A stretch of 8,353 bases of DNA from CAYYNP01 sp964472545 (GTDB lineage Bacteria > Planctomycetota > Planctomycetia > Pirellulales > Thermoguttaceae): positions 1-8,353 of the forward strand of contig CAYYNP010000382.1 of assembly GCA_964472545.1 (NCBI GenBank), in the 5' to 3' direction. Position 1 is the first letter of the stretch. Each line of letters opens with the position of its first letter. The position numbers and the translations under genes were made by a program. This document shows positions 1 through 6,874 of this stretch, piece after piece. The notes below the pieces were generated by a model. The model did not search any database and was not told the origin of the DNA. It worked only from the letters and a program-made list of their open reading frames with translations.

Positions 1-1976
1 CCGATCTTCGCCTGCCAAACGTCTTTCAGCCGCGGCGGGAGCTCCATCGCCGTCGACCCGCTGCGCAACGGATCGTGGCGATACGTGGGCCAGTCTGATA
101 TCGTTGTGCCGGATGACGGAAGATCGATGATTGGCTCGTCGACAGGGCCGCGCTGCAGAGGGTGGCGTGGCTCGGTGAGAGCGGTCTCGCCGGATGGCGA
201 TTCGGGGGCCAAGGCCCAGAAGCCGTAGAGTTTGGCCTCCATGAAGCAGCCGCAGGCGTGCGACGGGGCGTAGATCAACCCGCCGCTGGGCATGATGCCG
301 TATTGGCAAACGCCGCGGACCCAGTTGTTGCGGGTGTGATCTTCGCCGGTAAGATCGAGGAACTCGATGCCGCGTTTTCCGGTGAGGATGAAGCGGTCGG
401 TCGCCTTCTCGCGATAGCAGCGGTGGTGGTGCCCTACGGTCCAGATTTGGCTGGCGGCCGTGTTGGTTCGTTGGACTTCGCCGGTCTGCAGATTGCGCCC
501 GGCCGAAAAATCGGGGCCGATCCAGACCATGCCGTCGATCACGAAAACATCGACCGCCGAACGGAAACCGGCCCGGCATGGGCACTCCCAGATCGCCTTG
601 CCGTCGACGGCCGACAGCGCGGTCAGTTGCTTGCCGTCTGCCCAAAGCACCACGCCGTCTTGTAGCACGAGCGTGGCCACGGCCCAGCCGGCGGCCCGTT
701 GCCCACGCGGTTTTGCCGCCTTGCCGGATTTCGGTGGCGCGCTGGACGTTCGCGACGTTCGCCAAACCTGCTTGCCGGAAGCGAGGTCGAGGCACGTCAC
801 GCCGTTGCCGGCGACAAACACCGCGCGATTCTTCGCCGCCGCCAACGTCACCGGAGTCAACGCCTCGGCGGGTGTTTGCGTCCGCTTCCAAAGCACCTCG
901 CCCGAGTCGGCACGAATGGCCACGATCGATTTGGCGTTAGGAAACGGCGCGTCGCCGCGGCGGCCGGGATCGATCAAGACCTGCTCGGCCAGCGGGTAGC
1001 CCGTTACTACCAACAAGATGCCGCCGTGTACGATGATCTCTTCGGCGCCTTCGGTCTCGGAGAACGTGCGGACCGTTTGCCCGGTGGCTGCATCGAGCGC
1101 CGAGACCGGCTCGCCGATGCCCAGCGGGACGTAGACCTTGTCGTCAACGGCCACCAACGTACGCGGAAGCTGCACGGGGCCGGAGCGGAACTTCTGCCGC
1201 TCAAACGCCCAATCGGGAATCGACCGTTGCCAGAGCCGCACGCCGCTGAACGCGTCGCGCCCGACCACCGACCACTTGCCCGGCACCTCCATCGACGCGG
1301 CCGGCCCCTCGTCGAGGATATAGAAGATCCGCCCGCCGTCGGTGACCACCGAACTGATACTGGCCAGCGTATGGTGGTTTCGCGACCACTGAGGCGCGGC
1401 CGTCCACTGCATTTGCCGCGGCGGTCCCACCTGGGCGTCGTGGGCCACGGCGTTGCCGGAGGCGTCGTGCAGGAAATGCGTCCACTCGTCGATCTCCGCC
1501 GGCCAAAGCTTGACCTTCTTGATCCGTTTCCCGTCTCGCGCGAGATACGCCACACCGCCGGGGGCCAACACGCGATCGACTTCCTCCGGCGACACGTCGA
1601 TCGGCACCTCGGAGACCAGCAGCCGTACCAACCCGTCGACAAACGGCAACCGCCCGCCGGCCCATCGATCGAACGACGCGCGTCCGGCGAGGCCCAACTC
1701 GCGCGCGTGGCGCCGTGCGCGATAGACGTCTTCCGCGTCGGCATCGAGTCCATGCACCAGATAGCTCTTGCCCGCCGCCAGCGCCGCCGTCAGTTTCCCG
1801 TCGCCACAACCGAGATGCACCACCAACCCGCCGCGGACGCCGGTGGCGTCGAAGATCTCCCGAGCGGCGCGTTGCTCTGTCGAGCTTTCTAGTTCCGCAT
1901 CGGCCAGCGCGAATCCCGGCGTCGATCCGCGGGCAAAGGCAACCAGAATCCAAGGTACGATCCACGAGCTGCGCAT
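1..1976 (-). CDS. Secreted methyltransferase-like / PQQ beta-propeller fusion protein (3' end outside the window)
   Basis: The frame is open from an ATG at 1974-1976 to the window edge, giving 658 codons with no stop. A GAGGGAG Shine-Dalgarno lies 7 bases upstream. Residues 1-25 form a signal-peptide-like segment (hydrophobic WIVPWILVAFA, then FALA), so the product is probably exported. Residues 50-145 resemble a class I SAM-dependent methyltransferase: motif I is VVHLGCGDG (52-60), followed by the acidic strand end GLDAD and the late element VLAPGGVAYL. Next comes DEWTHFLHDASGNAV (163-177), a signature I associate with a large planctomycete family. After it are quinoprotein-type propeller blades with W- and G-rich repeats such as VSALDAATG. 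HACGCFMEAKLYGF (about 573-586) and DWPTYRHDP (628-636) mark the start of a further propeller section cut by the window edge. No CxxCH haem motif is seen. The substrate is unknown. It is the only gene in this orientation after 2465, separated by a repeat-rich gap. The architecture is confident; the activity is not. Confidence 0.88.
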   Translation of the reverse strand, partial: MRSSWIVPWILVAFARGSTPGFALADAELESSTEQRAAREIFDATGVRGGLVVHLGCGDGKLTAALAAGKSYLVHGLDADAEDVYRARRHARELGLAGRASFDRWAGGRLPFVDGLVRLLVSEVPIDVSPEEVDRVLAPGGVAYLARDGKRIKKVKLWPAEIDEWTHFLHDASGNAVAHDAQVGPPRQMQWTAAPQWSRNHHTLASISSVVTDGGRIFYILDEGPAASMEVPGKWSVVGRDAFSGVRLWQRSIPDWAFERQKFRSGPVQLPRTLVAVDDKVYVPLGIGEPVSALDAATGQTVRTFSETEGAEEIIVHGGILLVVTGYPLAEQVLIDPGRRGDAPFPNAKSIVAIRADSGEVLWKRTQTPAEALTPVTLAAAKNRAVFVAGNGVTCLDLASGKQVWRTSRTSSAPPKSGKAAKPRGQRAAGWAVATLVLQDGVVLWADGKQLTALSAVDGKAIWECPCRAGFRSAVDVFVIDGMVWIGPDFSAGRNLQTGEVQRTNTAASQIWTVGHHHRCYREKATDRFILTGKRGIEFLDLTGEDHTRNNWVRGVCQYGIMPSGGLIYAPSHACGCFMEAKLYGFWALAPESPSGETALTEPRHPLQRGPVDEPIIDLPSSGTTISDWPTYRHDPLRSGSTAMELPPRLKDVWQAKI

Positions 1977-1983
1977 CACACCA

Positions 1984-1990
1984 CTCCCTC
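1984..1990 (-). promoter_or_regulatory. Ribosome binding site of the methyltransferase/propeller gene
   Basis: On the minus strand this reads GAGGGAG, 7 bases before the ATG at 1974-1976. It fixes the start directly in front of the signal peptide. Confidence 0.7.
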
Positions 1991-2072
1991 GTTCGAGTCC
2001 ACAGTTCAACGACCGGCTACCGCATGAAGGCGCACAGTCTATCACGCCGGGAAAGCGCGTACCACACCGACC

Positions 2073-2388
2073 GGGGACGGGAGTCTCTTTCGTTTTGCAC
2101 TACGTCCCCGCTATACGGTTCTCTGTGTGCTGGAACTTCAAAACCGCGTGGCTTTCGATTGGGAAAGAGAGTCCCGTCCCCTTCGCGCCGGGTCGATCAC
2201 TTCTCGCGAGAATCCCGCATCAGAATGTTTGCAGCACGAGCCTTCCCGCGAGGCAACGTGAGACCTGCTGTAGACCCAAAGGGACGGGACTCTTCTTCCC
2301 AATCGAGAAAGCAGCGAGACGTCAGTTCCAACCACGCACATGCCCATCGCGGGGGCGTCGCGCTTGGCGAAGAAGACTCCCGCCCCCC
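2073..2388. repeat. Cluster of four G-rich repeats in alternating orientation
   Basis: Four related units lie in a gene-free gap. Unit A is at 2073-2092 (plus), B at 2155-2181 (minus), C at 2281-2306 (plus) and D at 2364-2388 (minus). All share a core like GGGACGGGA(G/C)TCT followed by a pyrimidine tract. Over 26 bases B and C match at 24, including the shared end CCCAATCGA. A and D share the GGGAGTCT version. The order plus, minus, plus, minus means A/B, B/C and C/D can each form a large hairpin. This resembles the REP-like intergenic palindromes common in planctomycete genomes. No transposase is nearby. The rest of 1977-2464 shows no convincing gene. Confidence 0.7.
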
Positions 2389-2464
2389 TTGCGACCGGGC
2401 GCTCGACGAAGCCGCATAGCACGATCACGCGCGCAGAGCGATGAAGCGGCCCATCGTCGAGCCA

Positions 2465-3232
2465 TCATTGGCGCTGCTCGCGCGCCTGAAGTAGGAACCA
2501 ACCGGGATAGAAATTCGGCTCTACCGCCGGCACGATACGCTCGAAACCGCTATCTAAGTCGATCTCCAGCACACCGTCCTGAAGTCGGGCGGCGCGCATT
2601 TCTTCGATGCTGACGAACTCGCCCGAATCTCCAAACGCCACGCCGTTGCGGAGAATGACCGAGTCGCTCAGCCAAGGCGTATGCCCGGTTTCCGCTATTT
2701 CCATCCACATGCGCCGCGCGATAGCCTTCTCGACACGGCGCGTTAGCAGACGGACTTGCTCTCGATTCGGGCTATCGTCGCACCAACCGACCGTGAATCT
2801 GAAAGGCCCCTCCCGATTGTTCCCCTCGAAGACCAACACGTCGCGCGTGCGAGGGACATCGCGGAGTCCGAGGACCTGGAGACGAAGGAGAATCTCTCCA
2901 ACGCCGCCAAACAAGAGGATGGGCCACGGCGACGGGCGGAACAAGTTGGCGGTCATCATCTCGATATCGTCATCGAAGACGAAGCGGCCACTGTCTCGAA
3001 GTCCTTTCTCGTAGCATTCGAATTTCTTCTTCCGGTATCGCCATCCATGCCGTAGGATGAAGCCGGCCCCAATGGCGAGGATGATCCCGGTGGTGCGGGA
3101 AAACACCGGTACGTCGGTTGGCGGCAGGCCGATCACCGCGCTGAGGAGCAACCCCAAGACCCCGACAATGCGACAGAGACGGCCTCGATGGCACGTGAAC
3201 AGCAGGCGTCCCATCCGCGCTTCGTCTGCCAT
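2465..3232 (-). CDS. Two-TM membrane protein of unknown function
   Basis: This is a 255-residue protein. The frame is open further upstream, but the ATG at 3230-3232 is chosen because AGGGGG sits 7 bases before it and the upstream extension (28 residues) looks non-coding. Hydrophobic segments at about 21-36 and 48-60 form a short hairpin in the membrane, followed by a basic RYRKKK patch (65-70) that should face the cytoplasm. The remaining 185 residues look like a soluble domain with no catalytic motif I recognise: YEKGLRDSGR (74-83), a moderately hydrophobic stretch near 100-120, then VILRNGVAFGDSGEFVSIEEM near the C-terminus. The pattern 'two TM, then EKGL, then a late VAFGD' loosely recalls the uncharacterised DUF6585-type proteins. 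That match is from memory and weak. It lies 148 bases downstream of the zinc-ribbon gene on the same strand, so the two could share a transcript. Confidence 0.72.
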   Translation of the reverse strand: MADEARMGRLLFTCHRGRLCRIVGVLGLLLSAVIGLPPTDVPVFSRTTGIILAIGAGFILRHGWRYRKKKFECYEKGLRDSGRFVFDDDIEMMTANLFRPSPWPILLFGGVGEILLRLQVLGLRDVPRTRDVLVFEGNNREGPFRFTVGWCDDSPNREQVRLLTRRVEKAIARRMWMEIAETGHTPWLSDSVILRNGVAFGDSGEFVSIEEMRAARLQDGVLEIDLDSGFERIVPAVEPNFYPGWFLLQAREQRQ

Positions 3233-3239
3233 CTGGTAT

Positions 3240-3245
3240 CCCCCT
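3240..3245 (-). promoter_or_regulatory. Ribosome binding site selecting the internal ATG start
   Basis: On the minus strand this reads AGGGGG, 7 bases before the ATG at 3230-3232. It favours this start over the longer open frame, which begins 84 bases further upstream. Confidence 0.65.
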
Positions 3246-3335
3246 AAGCGAGAACGGCCTACTGACCCGAGGGTAGACCGCCGCCGAACGTCTTCCCCGG
3301 CTGCCGCTGGTCCCATGACGCTGGTCCAACGACCA

Positions 3336-3367
3336 CGTATTGCAGGCAGCCCGTATTGCAGGCAGCC
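3336..3367. repeat. Perfect 16-bp tandem duplication
   Basis: CGTATTGCAGGCAGCC occurs twice back to back (3336-3351 and 3352-3367). It lies between the stop of the zinc-ribbon gene and the next gene, so it does not alter a reading frame. It looks like a recent slippage or duplication event. Confidence 0.85.
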
Positions 3368-3380
3368 TTGTGATCCTCGA

Positions 3381-3917
3381 TCAACCGTCGCCCTGATTCG
3401 TCGAGGGGTCGCCTTCTCCGCCGCTCCGCCGGGCGAGCCAAAGCGGGATCGCGATCAGGGCCACTCCGCCGACGGCGCACGCCAACGTCGCACTTAGCCA
3501 GAGTTGCGAGCGCCGCACGGCCGACTCGTGTGCTTCCATTTCGCTGCGGTCGGTGGCGTCCGGCCCGACGGCGCGGAGTTCTTGCCATGCCCACCAGCTT
3601 TCGCGCGCCGTCATGGCCTGGTATTCGCGTTGGACTTCCTCGGGCGATTCGTGGCTGGGCCACGTGCTGAGTACGTAGGCGGTGCCGATCGACGACGGCA
3701 GCAGGATGACCGCTCCGAGCAGAACCAGGCAGTGTCGTACTCCCCACGACCGTTGCGGTTCGGACGACGATTCGACCTTCTGCAAAGCCCTCATCTTCAA
3801 CATCGTGGGGGCTTTGAGCGAGGCGCCACACATGCAGCGGACCTGTTGCCCCGCTTGGCCGACTTCGACCGGGACGTCTTTACCACACGAACAGGGCAGC
3901 AGGTACTTCGTGCTCAC
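3381..3917 (-). CDS. Zinc-ribbon membrane protein of unknown function (GTG start)
   Basis: This is a 178-residue protein starting at GTG (3915-3917), with GAGG placed 7 bases upstream. The N-terminus is a small zinc-ribbon-like module with two CxC pairs: C9/C11 in PCSCGKDVPV and C28/C30 in RCMCGASLKAP. A similar N-terminal module is frequent in planctomycete membrane proteins. TM1 spans about 62-83 and TM2 about 138-161, separated by a roughly 50-residue charged segment (86-136) containing ESPEEVQREYQAMTARESWWAW. The short tail ARRSGGEGDPSTNQGDG is hydrophilic. With positive charges flanking the helices, the zinc ribbon and tail are probably cytoplasmic and the middle segment outside; this topology is inferred. 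No enzyme motif is present. A role in regulation or protein interaction is possible but unsupported. The same-strand membrane gene at 2465-3232 follows downstream. Confidence 0.78.
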   Translation of the reverse strand: MSTKYLLPCSCGKDVPVEVGQAGQQVRCMCGASLKAPTMLKMRALQKVESSSEPQRSWGVRHCLVLLGAVILLPSSIGTAYVLSTWPSHESPEEVQREYQAMTARESWWAWQELRAVGPDATDRSEMEAHESAVRRSQLWLSATLACAVGGVALIAIPLWLARRSGGEGDPSTNQGDG

Positions 3918-3920
3918 AAA

Positions 3921-3928
3921 CTCACCTC
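3921..3928 (-). promoter_or_regulatory. Ribosome binding site supporting the GTG start
   Basis: On the minus strand this reads GAGGTGAG, with the GAGG 7 bases before GTG at 3915-3917. No in-frame ATG offers a comparable arrangement, and the GTG start keeps the first cysteine pair intact. Confidence 0.65.
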
Positions 3929-4607
3929 GTCGACCGCGCGGCCGGAATGCAAAAGGGCAGATTTCAGTGTAACGCCAAGCTGGTCATCGTGCGAGTTGGA
4001 CTGTTGGCAGGCAAGAAGTCCACATATTTTCTGACCGCTCTATCGGGTGTACTTGTGTATGTCTTTGGTCCGCAATTCCCCCCGCTTTCTTGTGTGTGTT
4101 CTCCAGATTAACGTCGAGCGATGGGCGACGGACAATATCCGTGTCGATTTCGGGAGATTGAACAAGGAATCGCTGGACTCGGCAAGCCCGGTGATTACAA
4201 TTGAATGCCATGGCTTCCCGAACACAGTCTTCGCATCAGAAGGCATGCGGGGTGAGAAAGCACACGGTCACCCGCCCTCCTGTCGGACCTCTGGGACGCC
4301 GTCCGGCAGTTTGATGCTCTGTAGGCGCGCCGGTTCCCAAGTTACACGAGACATGCTACACCCCACGGTACGGGGTGCGGCGGCCTAGTGCCCATCGTGC
4401 AACCGAACGCGGGACTTTGGGTTATTTGGGAAGCCTGAGAAAGGCGTGTATTGCCGTCGTAAGTAGAATCCTTTGACAAATGGCCGATGGTCGCGGCGCC
4501 ACACGAAATCGGTGGTAGAGTTTTCGTGGCATGGATTTGCGGCGCCGGGTATTCAGCCGTTGACGGAGTCTGCTGCTGACCGGCACTAACCGCACTCGAC
4601 TGACCTT

Positions 4608-4612
4608 AGGAG
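4608..4612 (+). promoter_or_regulatory. Ribosome binding site selecting the TTG start of the sigma factor
   Basis: AGGAG lies 7 bases before the TTG at 4620. The first in-frame ATG (4635) is 22 bases from this site, which is too far, so TTG is the better-supported start. Confidence 0.7.
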
Positions 4613-4619
4613 TACCGAT

Positions 4620-6191
4620 TTGTACGACACACTGATGGACGATTTGGAGGAGAAGACTCCTTCGAATCCGGACGAGACCTTTGAGTTGGCGGAGAAGTCG
4701 GCGGCCATCTTGGACCGCAGCGACGGTCCGGACGCGGGTGCCGATGCGGCCAAGCCGGGCGTCGCGTTGACCGATGTCGACGTTGCCGACGATGCGCGTG
4801 TCGCCGTCGACGAGGCCGATTCGTGGTCGGACGATCCGGTCCGTATGTATCTGACGCAGATGGGCGAAATCCCGCTGCTCAGCCGGCAAGAGGAAGTTGC
4901 GCTGGCCAGTCAGATCGAACTGACCAGGGCGAAGTTCCGCCGCGCCGTGCTGGAATGCGACTACGTAACGCAAACGGCGGTCAAAGTGCTCCGCCGGGTC
5001 CACGAAGGCCACCTGCCGTTCGACCGTACGATCCAGGTTTCGGTAACCGACGAACTTCAAAAGCACCAGATTCTCGGCCGCCTGCCGCATAATCTGCGCA
5101 CGTTGGAGACTTTACTGAAGCGCAACGGACGCGACTATCACGTCGCCACCAGCAAGTCGCGCCCCAAGGCCCAGCGCCGCGCGGCGTGGCGGCGATTGGG
5201 GCGGCGGCGACGGCGCGCCGTGCAGTTGATCGAAGAGTTGGGACTGCGGACCCAACGCATCGAACCGATGATCAAGACCCTGGAGGAATTCAGCCGCCGG
5301 GTCGACGAACTCAAGGCCCGCATCGACGAGCACCGCCGCACTAACGGCAACGCGCGTCATCGCGAGCCTTGGCTGACCGAGTTTCGCAACATCCTGCGGG
5401 CAACCCAAGAGACGCCCACCAGCCTGCGAAATCGGGTCCGCTATCTCAAGGCGATTTACGCCCAATATCAACAGGCCAAGCGGGGCCTTTCGGAGGGCAA
5501 CTTGCGGCTGGTCGTCTCGATCGCCAAGAAGTATCGCAACCGGGGTTTGAGCTTCCTGGATTTGATCCAAGAGGGCAACGCCGGTTTGATGCGGGCGGTC
5601 GACAAGTTCGAGTATCGCCGGGGCTTCAAGTTCTGTACCTACGCGACGTGGTGGATTCGTCAAGCCATTACCCGGGCCGTGGCCGATCAGAGCCGTACGA
5701 TTCGGATCCCGGTGCACATGGTCGAGACGATGTCGCGCGTGCGGAACGTCTCGCGTAAGCTGTTGCATAAGCTCGGCCGCGAGCCGACGATTGAAGAGAC
5801 CGCCCGGGCCAGCGACACCTGCATCGACGAGACGCGCCGGGTGTTGGCCATGAGCCGCTATCCGATCAGTCTCGACCGGCCGGTGGGCAACAGCGAAGAC
5901 AGCCATTTTGGCGACCTGCTGCCCGACGGCGCCGCCCGGGCCCCGGCCATCGGTGCCACGCACGGCATGCTGCGTCATCGCATCTCCAAGGTGCTCAAGA
6001 CGCTCAGCTACCGCGAGCGTGAGATCATCAAGCTCCGCTACGGCCTCGGCGACGGCTACAGCTACACGCTGGAGGAAGTGGGCCACATCTTCAAGGTCAC
6101 CCGCGAGCGGATTCGCCAGATCGAAGCCAAGGCGGTCCGCAAGCTCCAGCAACCGGCACGCAGTCAAGAGTTGGTCGGGTTCCTCGACTAG
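4620..6191 (+). CDS. RNA polymerase sigma-70 factor, RpoD/SigA family
   Basis: This 523-residue protein directs RNA polymerase to promoters. It begins at a TTG codon fixed by AGGAG 7 bases upstream. Residues 1-70 are acidic and low in conserved features, standing in for region 1.1. Region 1.2 is DDPVRMYLTQMGEIPLLSRQ (71-90). Residues 110-275 form a non-conserved linker with an extremely basic stretch (about 181-199, RRLGRRRRR). Region 2 is intact: EGNLRLVVSIAKKY, LSFLDLIQEGNAGLMRAVDKF, then the 2.3/2.4 block with YATWWIRQAITRA (341-353), which melts and reads the -10 element. Region 3 follows (IRIPVHMVE, REPTIEE). Region 4 is complete, with TLEEVGHIF and the -35-binding helix VTRERIRQIEAKAVRKL (493-509). 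It is therefore a housekeeping-type (group 1 or 2) factor, not ECF. Whether it is the main sigma factor or a paralog cannot be decided here; the lack of a classical region 1.1 leans towards a paralog. It appears monocistronic. Confidence 0.93.
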   Translation: MYDTLMDDLEEKTPSNPDETFELAEKSAAILDRSDGPDAGADAAKPGVALTDVDVADDARVAVDEADSWSDDPVRMYLTQMGEIPLLSRQEEVALASQIELTRAKFRRAVLECDYVTQTAVKVLRRVHEGHLPFDRTIQVSVTDELQKHQILGRLPHNLRTLETLLKRNGRDYHVATSKSRPKAQRRAAWRRLGRRRRRAVQLIEELGLRTQRIEPMIKTLEEFSRRVDELKARIDEHRRTNGNARHREPWLTEFRNILRATQETPTSLRNRVRYLKAIYAQYQQAKRGLSEGNLRLVVSIAKKYRNRGLSFLDLIQEGNAGLMRAVDKFEYRRGFKFCTYATWWIRQAITRAVADQSRTIRIPVHMVETMSRVRNVSRKLLHKLGREPTIEETARASDTCIDETRRVLAMSRYPISLDRPVGNSEDSHFGDLLPDGAARAPAIGATHGMLRHRISKVLKTLSYREREIIKLRYGLGDGYSYTLEEVGHIFKVTRERIRQIEAKAVRKLQQPARSQELVGFLD

Positions 6192-6230
6192 GCTTCCTAG
6201 ATTGGGACCCCGGCCGGGAGGAACGTCCTG

Positions 6231-6297
6231 CCGCCCGCGGCTTCGCGACTTGCCCCGCACCAAACGGGGAAGCGAAGCGGCGGGCGGCCCTTTCTTT
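6231..6297 (+). terminator. Stem-loop terminator after the sigma factor gene
   Basis: A 16-bp stem with one mismatch pairs 6231-6246 (CCGCCCGCGGCTTCGC) with 6272-6287. Inside it a second stem pairs CCCCG (6253-6257) with CGGGG (6265-6269). The outer stem is followed by CCCTTTCTTT. It starts 39 bases after the stop at 6191. The T tract is interrupted, but the stem is very stable. Confidence 0.72.
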
Positions 6298-6326
6298 GCG
6301 CGGGTCAGATCCCTGCTGCTCACCAA

Positions 6327-6410
6327 CGTGTGCCACTGCTTCGCAGAAGCAGTGCCCCTTGGGGCAGCATTTTTCATCCGAACCCTGCTTCTGCGAAGCA
6401 GTGGCACACG
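6327..6410. repeat. REP-like 26-bp perfect inverted repeat
   Basis: The arms 6327-6352 and 6385-6410 are exact reverse complements over 26 bases. Each arm is itself a small hairpin, with CTGCTTC and GAAGCAG around a 3-base loop; the left one extends to CACTGCTTC/GAAGCAGTG. The 32-base spacer contains TGCCCCTTGGGGCA followed by GCATTTTT, which could act as a second terminator. Palindromes with a CCACTG...CAGTGG core are the kind of dispersed element seen between genes in planctomycetes. Its position between the sigma gene and the B12 region suggests an insulator or a REP insertion. Confidence 0.82.
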
Positions 6411-6453
6411 GTTGCTCACTTTCGGTCCGCAGGGAGAAACGCCGGGCCAGGGG

Positions 6454-6481
6454 TTGACGTCCGCGGGCGTTTTGCTAAACT
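6454..6481 (+). promoter_or_regulatory. Candidate promoter of the first riboswitch
   Basis: TTGACG (6454-6459) and TAAACT (6476-6481) are separated by 16 bp. Transcription would start near 6488, just before the riboswitch 5' helix. The -10 hexamer is imperfect. Confidence 0.55.
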
Positions 6482-6490
6482 AGTCAAAAT

Positions 6491-6697
6491 ACAACGGTCC
6501 ACGGGTGGTCGGGCGCTTCGGCTGAGGCGTTCGACGAACAGGGAACTCCGGTGAGAATCCGGGACGGCCCCGCCGCTGTGACCGGGTGTCAGGTTGGCCC
6601 ATTCTTTTGGCCATTGTCGGATGCTGGCTTCGGCCGCGTTCGACGAGAAGGCCGTGCCAACCTCTGCCCGGGAGTCAGAAGACCTACCCGTGACCGC
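6491..6697 (+). ncRNA. Cobalamin (B12) riboswitch 1
   Basis: The conserved core is clear: GGGAACTCCGGTGAGAATCC, then GGGACGGCCCCGCCGCTGTG, then CGACGAGAAGGCC, and finally the B12-box region GGGAGTCAGAAGACCTACC. The closing helix pairs GGT plus CACGGGT (6496-6506) with ACCCGTG plus ACC (6686-6695). A second arm pairs GTCGGGCGC with GCGTTCGAC. An 8-bp helix pairs 6591-6598 with 6656-6663, and CCGGG (6582-6586) pairs with CCCGG (6667-6671). Known riboswitches of this class bind adenosyl- or other cobalamins and usually repress downstream genes when B12 is plentiful. The target is the PEP-CTERM gene at 6875. Confidence 0.94.
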
Positions 6698-6874
6698 TGC
6701 ATGCGTTTTCTCCGCGTGGGACGGAGGGCATGTACGTTTGCGTTTCGAGACCCCCGACTCCGCCGCAGCCCACACGGCCATTGCCATCGCGCACACGAGG
6801 CAGCGAACCAGCGCGTTAGTTGTGCCTTTAGAAAAGGCTGTTTGCCGTCACGTTTGTAGCGAGGAGTCCGTTTG
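6698..6874 (+). promoter_or_regulatory. Expression-platform leader between riboswitch 1 and its gene
   Basis: About 180 bases lie between the B12 box and the start codon. Visible stems are CTCCG/CGGAG (6710-6714 with 6722-6726) and GCCTTT/AAAGGC (6824-6829 with 6833-6838, followed by TGTTTG). GACTCC (6756-6761) is complementary to GGAGTC both in the riboswitch (6671-6676) and overlapping the Shine-Dalgarno (6863-6868). No strong poly-T terminator is seen, so control at translation initiation is more likely. The Shine-Dalgarno GAGGAG is at 6861-6866. Confidence 0.5.

Larger units (their letters stand above)
3918..4619. other. Long gene-free divergent intergenic region
   Basis: About 700 bases separate the minus-strand zinc-ribbon gene from the plus-strand sigma factor gene. 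The short open frames here have no recognisable motif or convincing start signal, so none is called. About 4030-4210 is visibly less GC-rich than the rest of the window. Small palindromes are present: a 6-bp stem CACCCC/GGGGTG at 4359-4364 and 4372-4377, and a GGGTGA/TCACCC stem near 4250-4275. GCGGCGCC occurs twice, at 4493-4500 and 4539-4546. Both promoters and a long sigma-factor leader RNA are expected here, but no clean -35/-10 pair is visible. Confidence 0.5.

Noticed and set aside
699..1892. Long plus-strand open frame (397 codons) opposite the methyltransferase/propeller gene
   Set aside because: It is Arg/His-rich with no motif. The minus strand has a longer uninterrupted frame with a signal peptide, Shine-Dalgarno and clear family motifs.
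1201..1965. Minus-strand open frame of 254 codons within the propeller gene
   Set aside because: It is an alternative frame of the same strand, dominated by Arg and Gly, and lacks the methyltransferase and propeller motifs present in the main frame.
4047..4388. Plus-strand frame of 113 codons in the 3918-4619 gap
   Set aside because: No Shine-Dalgarno, no recognisable motif, and composition unlike the neighbouring genes. Two short minus-strand frames there are equally unconvincing.
4473..4501. TTGACA as a -35 element for the sigma factor gene
   Set aside because: The -35 hexamer is perfect, but no -10-like hexamer lies 16-18 bases downstream. The nearest AT-containing candidate, TAGAGT at 4516, is about 37 bases away.
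5112..6419. Minus-strand open frame of 435 codons opposite the sigma factor, and a similar one at 4422-5090
   Set aside because: These are mirror images of the conserved sigma factor codons. High-GC coding sequence commonly leaves the antisense strand open.
6416..6796. Minus-strand frame over riboswitch 1 reading HSGGAVPDSHRSSLFV
   Set aside because: It is the antisense translation of the conserved cobalamin riboswitch core. The near-identical peptide (HSGGAVPESHRSSLFV) appears opposite riboswitch 2, so the similarity reflects RNA conservation, not a protein family.
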